From positions 630,915-694,914 of the forward strand of contig MU270036.1 in the NCBI GenBank assembly GCA_021432635.1: a stretch of DNA of 64,000 bases, read 5' to 3'. Both the position numbers and the translations under genes were made by a program. Positions 1 through 11,325 of this stretch are shown here, in pieces; the first letter of the stretch is position 1, and every line of letters starts with the position of its first letter. The notes under the pieces are model-generated. The model saw nothing but the letters and a program-made list of their open reading frames with translations, had not been told where the DNA came from and did no database searches. This stretch comes from Thozetella sp. PMI_491. Its lineage: Eukaryota; Ascomycota; Sordariomycetes; Chaetosphaeriales; Chaetosphaeriaceae.

Positions 1-634
1 TGGCCACGAAAGCAGCTATGCCGCGGTCTTGAGCCCGCTCGTCGAGGACAAACGAATTGCAAAACAGATAACCCTGCTAGAAGGAACCCCCGTTCCGGAA
101 GCTTTCAGAAATCTAGGTCTCAAGGAAAAGCGATTTGACTCGGTATTCAACAGGCTTTTGCCGCCGAAACCTGCGACTGCGGTGACCAAGCTGGAGGCGG
201 GCCAGGCTTCCCAGCCTAGAGGACGCGGGAATTCTGCTGACCTCCTCCACCTCGCCATCCCAACACCAGCTCCTAAGCCAGAACAGGCTGGACAACAAAC
301 ACCACCACCTGTCGGACACCGTATCAAAACACAATCGGAAAGGCTCGGTCCGATACTGAAGGATGGTAGCGGGCGTCGGATAGACAGGCCGTTGCAAGTG
401 GACGCGCGTCGCGTGGAGAAGATAAAGAAGAGGTGGCTGTGCTACAATCTCTACCTAAAAGGGGAGTGCATTTCGGAGAAGTGCAATAGAAACCATAACC
501 CGCGAGCGATCTCAGACGCTGAATTTGATATGCTATGGTCGCTGACTCGAGAACGGCCTTGCAAAGAGCAAAAGACCAAGGGGAGCTGTACGAATACAGC
601 GTGTGTGTACAGTCACGGTGTCGAGACGGCTTGA
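1..634 (+). CDS. CCCH zinc-finger protein, 3' end only (window-edge partial)
   Basis: The reading frame is open from the first bases of the window to the TGA at 632-634, so this is the C-terminal ~210 residues of a longer gene. The segment just inside the edge (HESSYAAVL..., then ITLLEGTPVPEAF) resembles the end of the DUF7923-type domain that precedes zinc fingers in many fungal proteins. A basic Pro/Gln-rich linker follows. Two C-x8-C-x4-C-x3-H fingers sit at the end (CYNLYLKGEC...H and CKEQKTKGSC...H), a nucleic-acid-binding arrangement usually linked to RNA. No ATG is needed here because the true start lies outside the window. Family assignment is good; the target is unknown. Confidence 0.75.
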   Translation, partial: GHESSYAAVLSPLVEDKRIAKQITLLEGTPVPEAFRNLGLKEKRFDSVFNRLLPPKPATAVTKLEAGQASQPRGRGNSADLLHLAIPTPAPKPEQAGQQTPPPVGHRIKTQSERLGPILKDGSGRRIDRPLQVDARRVEKIKKRWLCYNLYLKGECISEKCNRNHNPRAISDAEFDMLWSLTRERPCKEQKTKGSCTNTACVYSHGVETA

Positions 635-972
635 AAAAGATATGGCCGGTCATCTTGGAAAGCATGAATGACAAAACATGCTTGCTCACCAACTTCCCTG
701 AAGCACAAACGAGTAGCTCGCTAATGCGTGGCATACCTTGGGGACGACAGAGAGCGCCCCATGACGCTGGACCGAGCAGGCCGGGGCGGCTTCGGGCAGC
801 TTGCATGGAAGCTAACAAGCACCTATGCTTCTATGATAGAAGCCTATGATCATTTCTATATTATACCGAGGTCGTGCCAGACTATCCAAAATTTCTCATT
901 TTCGCCGCCAGCCTTGATATGACTCCAATTTAGATGGCGTCGACAATGCCCAGCCGGTGATTTGCTTGGTCC
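635..972. other. intergenic, convergent gene ends
   Basis: This holds the 3' flanks of two convergent genes. I see no ORF with domain signal and no repeat; it is presumably 3' UTR sequence. Confidence 0.5.
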
Positions 973-3900
973 TCAGTCTTCCGCTGTATCCACTCCTATA
1001 TTAGCCATAGTTAATGGCTCGGGACTCGGAGGATCTAGTTCTGAGTCCACTACGGTGATTGGGTTTGCCGAGGTGAAAGGACCGGTTAGCGAACTCCTAA
1101 CAAGATCTTCCAGATGCCGCCAGCCACCCCAATAATTACTTTCGTCATCTTCAAGCTCCACCTTTGTCCCCTCGCTCTCTATAGCATCGGTGGCGCTGGC
1201 TGATTCATCCAGGCAACTGACACTTGTGTTCCTAAATGGTGGGCTCCGCTTCTGCGTTGCCTGCTGTTGGACCTCCTCCTCGCTGCCGGCCCACACCCAA
1301 GCTATGTCAGGATTGGCCTGCATATCTGTGCTAACGTAGGCGAGAAGGTCTTCGTCCCTCATGATGTCACCCATAACGGCGTCCTGCCTTGAAGACGGGC
1401 GCGAAGCTTCGCTGGGGCGGTTTAAGGAGGCGTACCTGGCACGCTTGGACGCGAGAGTGGAAATGAAGAAGCCGATGAAGCGCCCACAAGGGATGGCCAC
1501 CTCGCGGCGGTTGCTGATAGCTGCGAGTAGCTTGATACACGCAGTTGCTTCATCGAGGTAGTCACTTAGGATGAGGAAAAGTGAGCATCGGAAAATATGA
1601 GTCGTAAACAGCGCAGAGGCAGCGCCGCTTATGTCCAATGATACATTCTGAATTAACGAGGCGGTCTCTAATGCCGTGCTCGTACATTTTTCGATTGCAG
1701 AGAGCCGCGCCTCGAGTGGGCAGGCCGGACTGAGATTGTGTCTGTGAAGGAGCATACGGGAATGGAGAGGGTAGACGATGGTGCTGAAGAAACCCGGCTG
1801 AGAATGTATTTCAACTGGCGGTTTGGGACATGCCTGGAAGCAGGTATCCAAGTGCTTATCGAAGGAGGCAAGCTTGGTCGGTGGGATGACTGGCGACTTC
1901 ATGGCCTTCCTCAGCGTCTCGAACGACCGTACGACTTGGATGATAGTCAGGAGATACTGAGTAGTGCGACTGTTGTCGTTATGGGGATCTTGTAAATCGA
2001 CGTCATCAACCACTATCGGAAGTTGAGTATCGTAATCCTTGTTGTGAATCATAGCGGGGCGCCCAAATTCGAGAGCTAAGCTCTGGTCGAGGATATAGGC
2101 CATCCACCACGTCCGCCGCCGCATCTCGCCCTCGATGAGCGACCATGGCCCACCCTCGATATGGAGATCAAGGTCCTGCGCGACCTTTATCGCCTGTCCC
2201 AGCATATTCCATGCCGCTGACTTGAGATTAAGCTCATTTAGAGACATGGCAATAAGGAGTAGGGCTCGTGCGTGGTCAAACACAAAGGAGTTGGCAAACG
2301 AGTCGATCACTCCCCGTGCTGCCTTGATCAGAGTTGCCGGCTTGTACGCTTGGTATAAGGTAGAGTCTGTAGTGAAAATAGAGCCCAGTGCCAGTGTTGC
2401 GAAAAACATTGAGACAAACGACGCTGGCATGTTCTGGAGATTGTCCGGCTTGTAGAGATCATTGACTGACTCTTGAAAGTGCTGCCAGGAGATGATACGC
2501 GACAGGGGGGGCGTGTTGGTATAATACGAAGAGATAAGGTTCCCCGCTACGGCTCTCGGGGGTAGTTCCGGTCGCGGGGCACTGTAGATTGGCCTCTTAG
2601 GTCGTCGATGTGGTACCGGTGACCCCCATATTCCCTCAGTAAAGGGTTCCGGGTTGGACCTTGTTTTCACTAGCTCAGGTACCAGCAGCGCTGAGCCCGG
2701 CCGCTGCTTTCTCTCTGGTTGTTCATCAATCCCGGGCAACTGAATCGAGAGTTGCTTCATGCGCACGTCGATATCCCCTTCAAAGTCGTTTATCGATCCG
2801 TACCTCTCATTTATCGTCCGCTTGATGGCCAAGTTCTCACGCCTAAGCCTATCTAGTTGCCTCGCTAGCTCTGCCGGCTTCTGAAAGTATCTTTTGCGTT
2901 GGCCAGTGTCCTGAGTGAACTGGCACTTATCACCCCGACGCACACATGCTGAGCAGCTCGATGTTTCAGTGGCATCACACTCCGCTTCAAGTTTGCGGCA
3001 CGCATCGCAAACGAGAGCCTTTCTCTTTTGGCGGTCTGCCCCCTTAACCTGGGGATTGCTCCACGCCAAACGCTCTTCTTGGGTGAGTTCCGGGTCAAGT
3101 CTCGACGAGTGAAGCTCTGAAAATTCGCCAAAGATGCTGGAACCCACAGCAGAATCGCGTTCGAAGTCAAGAGAACTTTCTAGCTTGGAAGTTGATAGGA
3201 CTGCTTGATCCCACGTGGATGCCTTGCTCATACGATAGCGGGAAGAATCGGGATCAAGATGAGAACTAAACGGATCTGAAATCTGAACAAGGTCAACCGG
3301 TACCTGTCGCTGTAGATTCTCGGTGGTAACGTAGCCGACAAAGGAAATGGCGGGATTTTCGGGAAGGCTATGCCAAACGGCCATCGGCACTCGAAGAATC
3401 GCGAGGTGCGAGAGGCTCCCATACCAACCCTCAACAAAAATCTTCTTGGCATCTAAAGGAGCCTTTAGTAGCCATTCTTGCCACTCCAGCTGGTCAAAAG
3501 AAGATGAGCTGAGCCTGGCCGCGAGAAGCACGTAGGGATATTCGATAGCAGGTCCACATTGTCTGGCTTTCGAACGGTTTAAGTTCGATCCTGGCGATGC
3601 CGTATCCTCTTCATCGAGGCCAGGTGCGGTGCCTGGGAGAGGATGCAAAGCGATTGACTGAAACGACCTCCCACTTGACAAGAAATAATGTACGGGGGTC
3701 CGCCGGCGAGGTGGCTCAAATCTTGGTCGACTCTGCTCATCCAAGGATAGTTTTCCTGTGTTATCGCGTAATATCTCCGGCTTATAGTCGCGAAGAGTGG
3801 CCAAGATGCGCGAATGTATCTCACCAGCGGTGATAGATCGCCTTTCCTGGGCCGCCAATGCGAGCTCGTGGATCAAGAGTGACGTGAATGAGTGAGGTCC

Positions 3901-4739
3901 AACCTCTGCCGCGATAGCCTCGTAGCCTCCGGCGGCTAGGGCTTCAGTGACGCCTTTGGCTGTCAGGCCGCTCCCAGAATGAATCGGATGGCAGCAGTCG
4001 TAAAGTAACAGTACATCACACTCCGACTCTTCTAAAAGTCTGTGGATAGAGAAAGGATGGAGCATGGCAGGGTCCTCGCGTTTCCTTGATCGGGGATGTT
4101 AGCACCAGCAACCTAGATGTCATGCCTCAAAATACAAGCGACTCACGAGGTCCAGACCGGGTAAGTCCCAAGATGCATGCTTGGACGAGCATGCCCGGCA
4201 TAGTAAAATATAAGGAGCGACTTTGTCAACTCGCATTCGTCCAGGAGGCTAGACGTCTTGGCTATAAGCGCTCGTTCCGACTTCTCGGACGGAATCTTCC
4301 AAATGTCCACGTCATAGCGATACACCCTTTCAAAGAGGTCTTTGAGCTGATCGATTTCTGATTCTACGCCGAGGTCGTCTTCCATCCAGCTGGTGAGAAG
4401 GACCTTTACTGCATTATACGGGGATCCCGGAACTTTTCGAGTAGCCCAGCTTGCTTCAAGGGCTGCTTCAAGCTCTGTAGTGAGGCATTGAAGGTCACGA
4501 AGGTGGAATGAAGCCGCAGATGTCTCATGTGTCATCCTGGGAGGTAGTTGGATGAAGCCCTGTTCCGCCAAGAGTCGCTCGTCATTAAAAGGGAGAGGTT
4601 GGGCTGCTGCTAAGTTTACACTGGTCGTGTGCTTCGCCCTTTTGCGGCCGGAGCTTGAGGAGCCTTGCGCCCACCCGCATTGGGGGCACTCATGGTCTAG
4701 GGAACTCATTGGAGGTCTTGAGCTCGGAAGAGAAAACAA
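973..4739 (-). CDS. caspase-like protease fused to Zn2Cys6 fungal transcription factor
   Basis: Two exons: 4739-4147 and 4084-973. The 62 nt intron (4146-4085) has a GTGAGT donor, a GCTAAC branch and an AAG acceptor; splicing keeps frame and gives about 1234 residues. Residues ~100-470 form a fungal caspase-like (peptidase C14-like) unit: His183 in YYAGHA and Cys229 in YDCCH form the dyad, followed by the conserved tail with VLLAARL and a WEEWL-like motif typical of stand-alone fungal homologues. After a ~90-residue linker comes a Zn2Cys6 cluster at ~557-585 (C-x2-C-x6-C...C-x2-C-x6-C) with a coiled stretch behind it. A Fungal_trans-type middle homology region then follows (RRRTWWMAYILDQ motif), with an acidic C-terminus. 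Exon 2 is one uninterrupted frame through both halves, so the fusion is a property of the ORF. Start could be M1 or M11. An undetected internal promoter or transcript could still split it. Confidence 0.8.
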
Positions 4740-6347
4740 TGGTGTCGCAAGCCCTTATGGACGTTGGTTTGCAGTGCGAGAAAAGACGAGCTTGTGTCCA
4801 AAGAAAAATCAGCTGTGGCCGATGCCTCCCAATTGAGATCCGGGTGGGAGTTCTACAGGGGAGGGTTTCAGCCGCACCTGGTGCTCACAACCATTCGCCA
4901 ATCAACATTCGTCAATGCAGCAATTTTATTCCGTACACACCGAGTACCTTGCTATATACCGCTTCGGTGGCTGAATACGTGTGTTCGGTATGCTGAAACT
5001 CGCCACAAGTTTAACTACCCAGGTACTCTACAGTCAACAGTAGCTTATTGTCGCAGAGTTCCGGCGTCCGAGAACAGGGCAAACAGAGACAGAAGTAGAC
5101 ATGTTTCCAAGGCACGGCACGAGGTCCAAAAAAGACGAATTTGATGTCTTACTATTGCTGGCCTGCCACGGACTTGTGCTTGATCTGGGGCTATCCAGTT
5201 ATATCAATAGCAAGGCAACACTTAAGCTTGCTCTGAGACGCGCTCTCTCGCTGTTGGCTGCCGATCAACTCTCTATTGTTTTCGACCGGCTTCAGCCTAT
5301 CTCCTTATCACATAAATATCGACTTCTACCCGGCAACAACCCCCCCCCCCCACTCGCAATTTATTCATTCCAGTTACCCTGCTCAAAAGGATAAATAGTC
5401 TGCTTAGGACCCCATCCCCAACATTCTGGATACTAGGCAAGTAGAGCATCCCCTTTAGTGAGCTCTCTACTCGCAGTAAACTACCACGAATGGGTTGATC
5501 ATCGGGACCTTTGCGCACCGTGGAGCAAGTGCACCCGAATCAGGACAAAGCTCCTCAGCCACGCCGTTAAGCGGGCAATATAGTTGCCATGAGTCTGGCC
5601 TCCTACCTTTACTGACCTACCACAGACTTTTCTTGGATCAGGAGCCTATCCAGTTGTATCAGAAGCAATACAGTACATAATCTTGGTGTGAAACGTGCTC
5701 TTTCGCTGCTCATCGCAGAGTAGGGTGCATGCTGTTCCCAGACCCAGGGTATCACGTGATTATCCTCGTTCACAATACCTCCTATGTGTTCATACCCCTG
5801 TGTATTCATAGCCTGGAGGCTGGATCTCGTATCGAGGCGAAAATGCGGCACACGGACACGTCCTAAATATTTAAGGTTGTGTGTGAATTAGGCACTATCC
5901 CGGACCCCTTGCCCAGTCCTGCATTGCCGAAACTTCTGGAGGGACAGCCGTCAATATGGAGCACAACCCTGCAACAGCATCACTCCTACCAAGTGAAAAA
6001 TCGGATTGCTCTTTCTGGTACTGCTGCACTGCCTCCCGTTGGATCATGAATGTAAGCTGTAGACGAGTTTCAAAATACTCCAACATGTACCTTGGTGCTC
6101 TGCCAAGAAGTGGCGGAGCCTATCACAGCGACTGGTACACGACAGGTGCCGCGCAGAGGTTGGTGCTTGAGGCCGGATGCTGAGATGGATGCTCTGCGCC
6201 TCCTAACCTCTTCCTCTGATATATTTTTTTTTTCTTTTTCTCCACTTCTACCCCAGCCAAAGCACTCATTACAGGACGCGCACATCTAGACACATTTAGA
6301 CGTACCTACCATCATCCCCGGACGTGTTTTGTTTGAAGTATGCAAAG
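4740..6347. other. intergenic 1.6 kb, divergent promoters
   Basis: This lies between two divergently transcribed genes. It contains an 11-C homopolymer near 5341 and a T-rich tract near 6222. The short ORFs show no family signal or codon bias. No RNA gene was recognised. Confidence 0.5.
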
Positions 6348-7294
6348 ATGACCCTGCCGGAGCTTCTGGACAACTGCGTGCGATGGTATGTGTAAACCGG
6401 CAGGCTAGGCAGCAACTGCCGATGTCCGTCGAGGCTGACGTGTTACGGATAGGCTCCTCGTGCTTGCCACCATCGCGTCGTTCGCTCCCCAGATCCGGCG
6501 GGTGATGTCGCAAAAAAGCTGTGACGGCATTTGTCTCTATTACGTCTTGTTCATTACCATTTCCGCTGCCGAGCAATTCACCATCTTTAGCCACTTCCTC
6601 GCCTTCCACGATGACTACCCGTCCGATATCGTGCACCTGATTCCGACTCTTGGAGATTGGCTGAACTGGTGCCAGTTCGCCGTGATGTTGCTCTGCAGCT
6701 TGGTATTGTATGGCTTCCTTGCGCCCCGGCTCCGGATGGGGACGCCAGCTGACTATCCGGTCTAGTTTTGTACTTTGCATCAGATATTCGCCGCCCCGAG
6801 ATGGCGAGAGAGTGATCGCCATCACAATGTTTGTGATGTTCGCGCTGGCGAGCTTGGTTCCACTCGCCGTCGAAGTCCTCCCACCGGTCCGGAACCGCCC
6901 ACAGCGCGACCATGGTGTAATTTGGTTCTCGTTCGACGAGCTCTTCCTCTTATTCCATATCCTCCTCGTAAATATCGGTATCATGGTCGGTCTTATTCTC
7001 TCGCTGTTCTCGCAAGCAGCCATGACCGGGGCGCGTTACACCCCTGGAGCTCTCAGCACCACTGGCTTGGGCGTGCAAGCCGTATTCTTTGTGCTCGTGG
7101 GTGTCTCATGGATGTTGCGCCTCCATGGCAATTCTCAAGATTTCTTCGGCTGGTATGCGTTAGTTGGCTGGGCGGCTATCGACAATATTCTGCTTGGGAT
7201 CGTGCAAGCGGTAGTATTTGTCGTTGCGACGTGCATCCCGCTAGATGATCCAGATGACCGGGCAGCGGAGACACGCCCACTTCTTGCGAGTTGA
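6348..7294 (+). CDS. PQ-loop-type multi-pass membrane protein
   Basis: Three exons: 6348-6385, 6453-6707 and 6784-7294. Introns have donors GTATGT and GTATGG with acceptors ATAG and CAG, and phases match, giving 267 residues. The N-terminus carries one clear PQ-loop signature (FAPQIRRVMSQKSCDG, Pro25-Gln26), as in lysosomal/vacuolar cystinosin-type transporters and KDEL-receptor relatives. About six or seven hydrophobic segments follow, and the C-terminus is short, acidic and cytosolic-looking. A second canonical PQ loop is not obvious, so substrate transport cannot be claimed. The start was chosen at 6348 because the ATG at 6340 meets a stop after three codons. Confidence 0.75.
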
Positions 7295-7487
7295 ACTGTG
7301 TCAGCGATTGGAGATATCATTTGGGGAGTCGTGTGATACTGGCTGGGTACTGGAGGCATTCCTGGGTATTTGGGCAGTTTAGAGCGTATAGGGACCAAGT
7401 AGCTCCCGCAAAAAGCACGGTGCATAGTTCGTCTAAAGATTACAAGCTAGACCTAGTATTCTGCCCTCGCTCTCCGCACGTAATTCG

Positions 7488-8243
7488 TCATTCCGGACAC
7501 GACACGCCGCTGATATCCTCCAGCATCTTCATTAGCTTGTCCTGCTGAGCCACGTCCAGTGCCGCCTCGTTGCTGGCCTCCGCCTTGGACTGTCTAAAGT
7601 ATGTAGCTGTCTTCCCTGACGCTGCCCCGTTCCCTAGGGCTTGCATCACAAAGGCATCGACAGCGCTGTCCAGGCTCTGTGGGGCAGAGCGCCCACCCAT
7701 TTTCGTCGGCACCCACCCCGGGTCAACGACGTTAGCCGGCACACCCGGCCAGCGCCGAGAAAAGGCCTTGGCGAGCATCACGTTGTGCAGCTTGGAGTCG
7801 CTGTACCCGGACGCCTGGAGCGCGGCCGGAGATTTGAGATTTGCCCGCCCGCCAAAGTGCATGCCGGACGAGACGAACACGAGGCGCTCAGGCTTATCCA
7901 TAAGGCAGGCGAGCATATACGGCGCTAGCGTGTTGACAGCGAAGAGGCTTGGGAGGCCCGACTTCCCGGGCACTTTTTCCATGCCAAGATATACTCCAGC
8001 GTTGTGTAGGACGGCGGCAAACGGCCCATGCTGGTTGGCCTCGGCGGCGAGTGTCTTGGTTTCTTCCAAACTCGTCAAGTCTGCAATGAGAACGTCTTTG
8101 GCCTCGGGACAGGCGGCTACCGTGTCGGCCGCCCTTTGGCTGTTGCGCGCATGTAGCACTACCTCGTGGCCCTGGGCTATGAGGCGTTTGGCCGTGAGAA
8201 GTCCGATTCCGTCCGAGGACCCGGTTATGAAGAAGCGAGCCAT
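7488..8243 (-). CDS. short-chain dehydrogenase/reductase (SDR)
   Basis: Single-exon, 251 residues, the usual length for a classical SDR. The Rossmann motif TGSSDGIG is at 7-14, NAG at 81-83, the catalytic Ser in SSGMH at ~125-126, and YSDSK gives Tyr147 and Lys151. Cofactor is NAD(P)(H). The Arg in HARNSQR after strand 2 favours NADP(H), by family knowledge. The substrate is unknown. There is no signal peptide, so it is cytosolic. It is convergent with the PQ-loop gene, with a gap of about 190 bp. The ATG is preceded by a stretch with no in-frame alternative Met. Confidence 0.88.
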   Translation of the reverse strand: MARFFITGSSDGIGLLTAKRLIAQGHEVVLHARNSQRAADTVAACPEAKDVLIADLTSLEETKTLAAEANQHGPFAAVLHNAGVYLGMEKVPGKSGLPSLFAVNTLAPYMLACLMDKPERLVFVSSGMHFGGRANLKSPAALQASGYSDSKLHNVMLAKAFSRRWPGVPANVVDPGWVPTKMGGRSAPQSLDSAVDAFVMQALGNGAASGKTATYFRQSKAEASNEAALDVAQQDKLMKMLEDISGVSCPE

Positions 8244-9108
8244 GAGGATTTGTAGACTATGCAGTCTCGACTGGCAAATGGTTTTGTGCGAGTTTTACAG
8301 GAAAGGTGCGGCAGCAGTCGGCTTTTGGCGGCTATCGAGAGGCTGTTGTCTAGGTAGACAAAGGGACTTGGTGTCGCCAAGCGGACATAAACCTCGGAGT
8401 TTGCCGCTATTGCCATTTTACCGGAAGAACCCCGGTAGTTCCGAGCTAAGATCATGACGAGTTGGCTTGTCCAGTGGTAGTAGTAGTTGCGACATGAAAG
8501 ACTGAGAAGGGGTTTATCCTCCAGTTTCGTTTTAACAAAAGATGAGATGTATTGTGAGAGATAATTGTATAGCACCGCCTACCTAGCCAAAAGAAATCAG
8601 CTCGCTAGTCGCTTACCCTGACTGGGGTCCGCAACAGACACTCAACCACGGAAAAGACCGGAAAGAGGCACATGCGACAAGGGGTATGCAGACAGGAAAG
8701 CTAGTACAGATAGAGGAACAGCTATACGTACGCGATTTTCTTTAATCTATTAGAGAAGAACGCGAGGGCGGTGTTAGTAGTGTGAATGCCAGCAATGCCT
8801 TGGTCGCCAAGAGATGTAGACTGACTGCACTCGTTCGTCTTCCAAACCTCGAATGGTGCCACTGCTGAAATGGAAGCACCTTCTATATCTGGAATGAGCC
8901 GTAATGGTGCCGCAGACTGTGCCCCAGAGCCGGGGTCTAGCGGGTCTACTCCAGCGCCAAGTACTGCTAGGTACTGTACCTTACCGTGGGGGCATAGCTC
9001 CTCCCCAGCCCCTCAGTCCCCAACATCATCATAGAGCTTCCTCTCAGGTAGCACAACGCACGAAAGGCAGAGCCCCAGTTACCTCTGGGACCATACAAAC
9101 CCGATACA
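8244..9108. other. intergenic 0.9 kb, divergent promoters
   Basis: This lies between the SDR (minus) and the hydrolase (plus). ORFs here lack family signal. No repeat was seen. Confidence 0.5.
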
Positions 9109-11053
9109 ATGAAGAGGCAATTGACCTGTGTGCTCGCTCTGGGCTCGGCGGTCGCCGCCTCCGGGCACGGGCGCCGGCCTGGGGCAGAGACTGAGAGTCA
9201 GGCGCCGCTCGGCGTGGGTAGCAGCAATCCTCTGAACGATGACTTTGCGAAGTTTGTCCACGAGCTTCTAGAGCATTGGCATGTCCCTAGCGCTGCGGTG
9301 GGTATTGTCGATGGTGATCACACTTGGACCAAGGCAAGTCTCTAGCGTGTCTGTAGGCTTACACGGCCCTCATCTAACTAGAACTCGTAGGGCTATGGAC
9401 TGGCAGATGTCGCGTCCAACACTCCCGCAACGGAACACACACTCTACTCAGTCGGCAGCACCACCAAGGCGTTCACGGGGGCGGCTGTGGCCCATATTAT
9501 TGATTCTGGAAGCTACAAGAACCCCACGTTCCCTCAGCGCGTGGTAGACTGGAAGACGCCGGTCGCCGACATCCTCCCAGACGACTTCGTGCTCCAGGAT
9601 GAGTGGGCAACAACCCACCTTACTTTTGAGGACACCCTCACCCGTAAGCCTTGTTTTGCAGCTGATTTCCTCCTTTTGGTATATGTCTCGCAAGGATTGC
9701 TCCCAAGATATATCCTAAGCACGCACAAAAAGGGACCAAGTATTGACTGAAGAACCTGAATAGACAGGTCGGGCATGCCCCGCCACGACGAGACGTACGG
9801 CGGCTACAACGCGACCCTGAGGGACGCGGTGCGCAGCATGCGCTACATGCCCTTGAGCGAGCCGCCGCGAACCAAGTACCAGTACTGCAACCTGATGTTC
9901 ATGGTAGCCTCGCATGCCATTGAGACACTGACGTCACGCTACCTGGGAGATGTGCTAAAGGACTGGATCTGGAAGCCCTTGGGCATGACCGAGACCTACT
10001 TCAGCGTCAAGGCCGCCCGCGACGCCGGCGCGCACGTCGCCACCGGGTATTACTGGCACCCGGACGAGCACCAGTTCAAAGAAGCGCCCTGGTTGCCCAT
10101 TGAGCTTGTGAGCGGGGCGGGCACAATCCTCTCCAGCGTCACTGACTACACAAAGTGGCTGCGGTCTCTGATCTACGAAGCCGGGCCGCTGTCGAAGGGC
10201 GTGCACAAGGACATCAAGGCGCCGAGGGTGTTCGACAGCGTGGAGCTCGGCTTCAATGACGCACCCTCTGGGTACTCGCTAGGGTGGTCCACAACGACCT
10301 ACAAGGGCCACAGCGTCTGGAAGTAAGTGAATAGCTACAATTCACGCTGCGGTCATGCTACATGCTGACTAGGCTTCTCAGGCACGGCGGCGCCATCGAC
10401 ACAATGGGGGCCGAGGTCATCTTCGTCCCAGATATCGAGTTCGCCGTCGTCGTTTTCGCCAACACCGGTTTGACGGCGAATCTCATTGGCACGCTGATCG
10501 TCTACAAGCTTCTGCACGACAAGATTGGGCTTCCCGAGGAGGAGCGGCCAGACTGGGCATCATAGTAGGACAGCCTTAGAGCGCAAAACAGGACCCCAAG
10601 ACATGGCTGACCTGAGAAAGTTGGCAGAAAACCATCGATCAGATGTACGGGAAATTTGAGACGGCGAAGGACACGCTCTACCCAGACCGGCCCGAGACGC
10701 CGATCGCCCCCGCGCTGCCTCTGGAGGCATACGCCGGGACCTACTACCACCCTGCCTACCGAAACACAACCATCTACGTGGGAGGACCCAAGCCGGCGCG
10801 TATCGCTGACTCCAAGCTCGGGGTAGACCGAGCCGACGCAGTGTGGCGGATGACTGGCGAGCTCCAGCACATCTCGGGGGAGTATTGGATCCTGTATAGC
10901 TACTTCACGACGGTGCCTGTTAGCCCCATTTCCAGCTCCCCGGTCCAGTTCCACATCGGCGCCGACGGAAAGGTCGCGTCGCTGGACATCGAGTTCGGAG
11001 ATGCCCCGAGAGGGAAGGGCGACGGCAGTTACACGTGGGAGAAGATTGCGTAG
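9109..11053 (+). CDS. secreted serine beta-lactamase-like hydrolase (class C/esterase family)
   Basis: Five exons: 9109-9333, 9391-9643, 9764-10322, 10382-10564 and 10621-11053, giving 550 residues. Intron 1 (9334-9390) begins with GCAAGT, a GC-AG intron; no GT donor there keeps frame. The last intron removes the TAG at 10563-10565 and joins the C-terminal domain in frame. An N-terminal hydrophobic signal peptide (~1-17) predicts secretion. Catalytic features of the beta-lactamase/penicillin-binding fold are present: S98-T-T-K101, the Y200-C-N202 motif, HRSGMPRHD at 160-168, and H347-G-G as the third motif. The C-terminal 130 residues resemble a DUF3471-type beta-barrel. Fungal relatives are esterases or amidases, some in polyketide clusters; the substrate here is unknown. 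Confidence 0.85.
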
Positions 11054-11325
11054 ATCGCACCCCGCGACCGGAAGCTTTGGTCTCGGTAAGTTCTTCAGCA
11101 TGCGAGACAAACTAGATTAGCTGTAGGCTTGATGGGCCCAGTGCTCTAGGCCTAAATGGACAGAGACGTGCAATTTTTGTATAGTACATGCCCCACGGAA
11201 TATACAAGCATCACTCGGTTGAACGGTGGTATCATACCATGACGCCAGCCCAAATCCCTAACCTGCGGCCCCAATAGGAAAAGGAGGCGGAGCGGTTCCC
11301 TCACCGCCCGCATTCATCATAACAC

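Noticed and set aside
10563-10565. TAG as the end of the beta-lactamase-like gene
   Set aside because: A 56 nt intron (GTAGGA...CTGACC...AAAG) starts within it and joins the C-terminal domain in frame.
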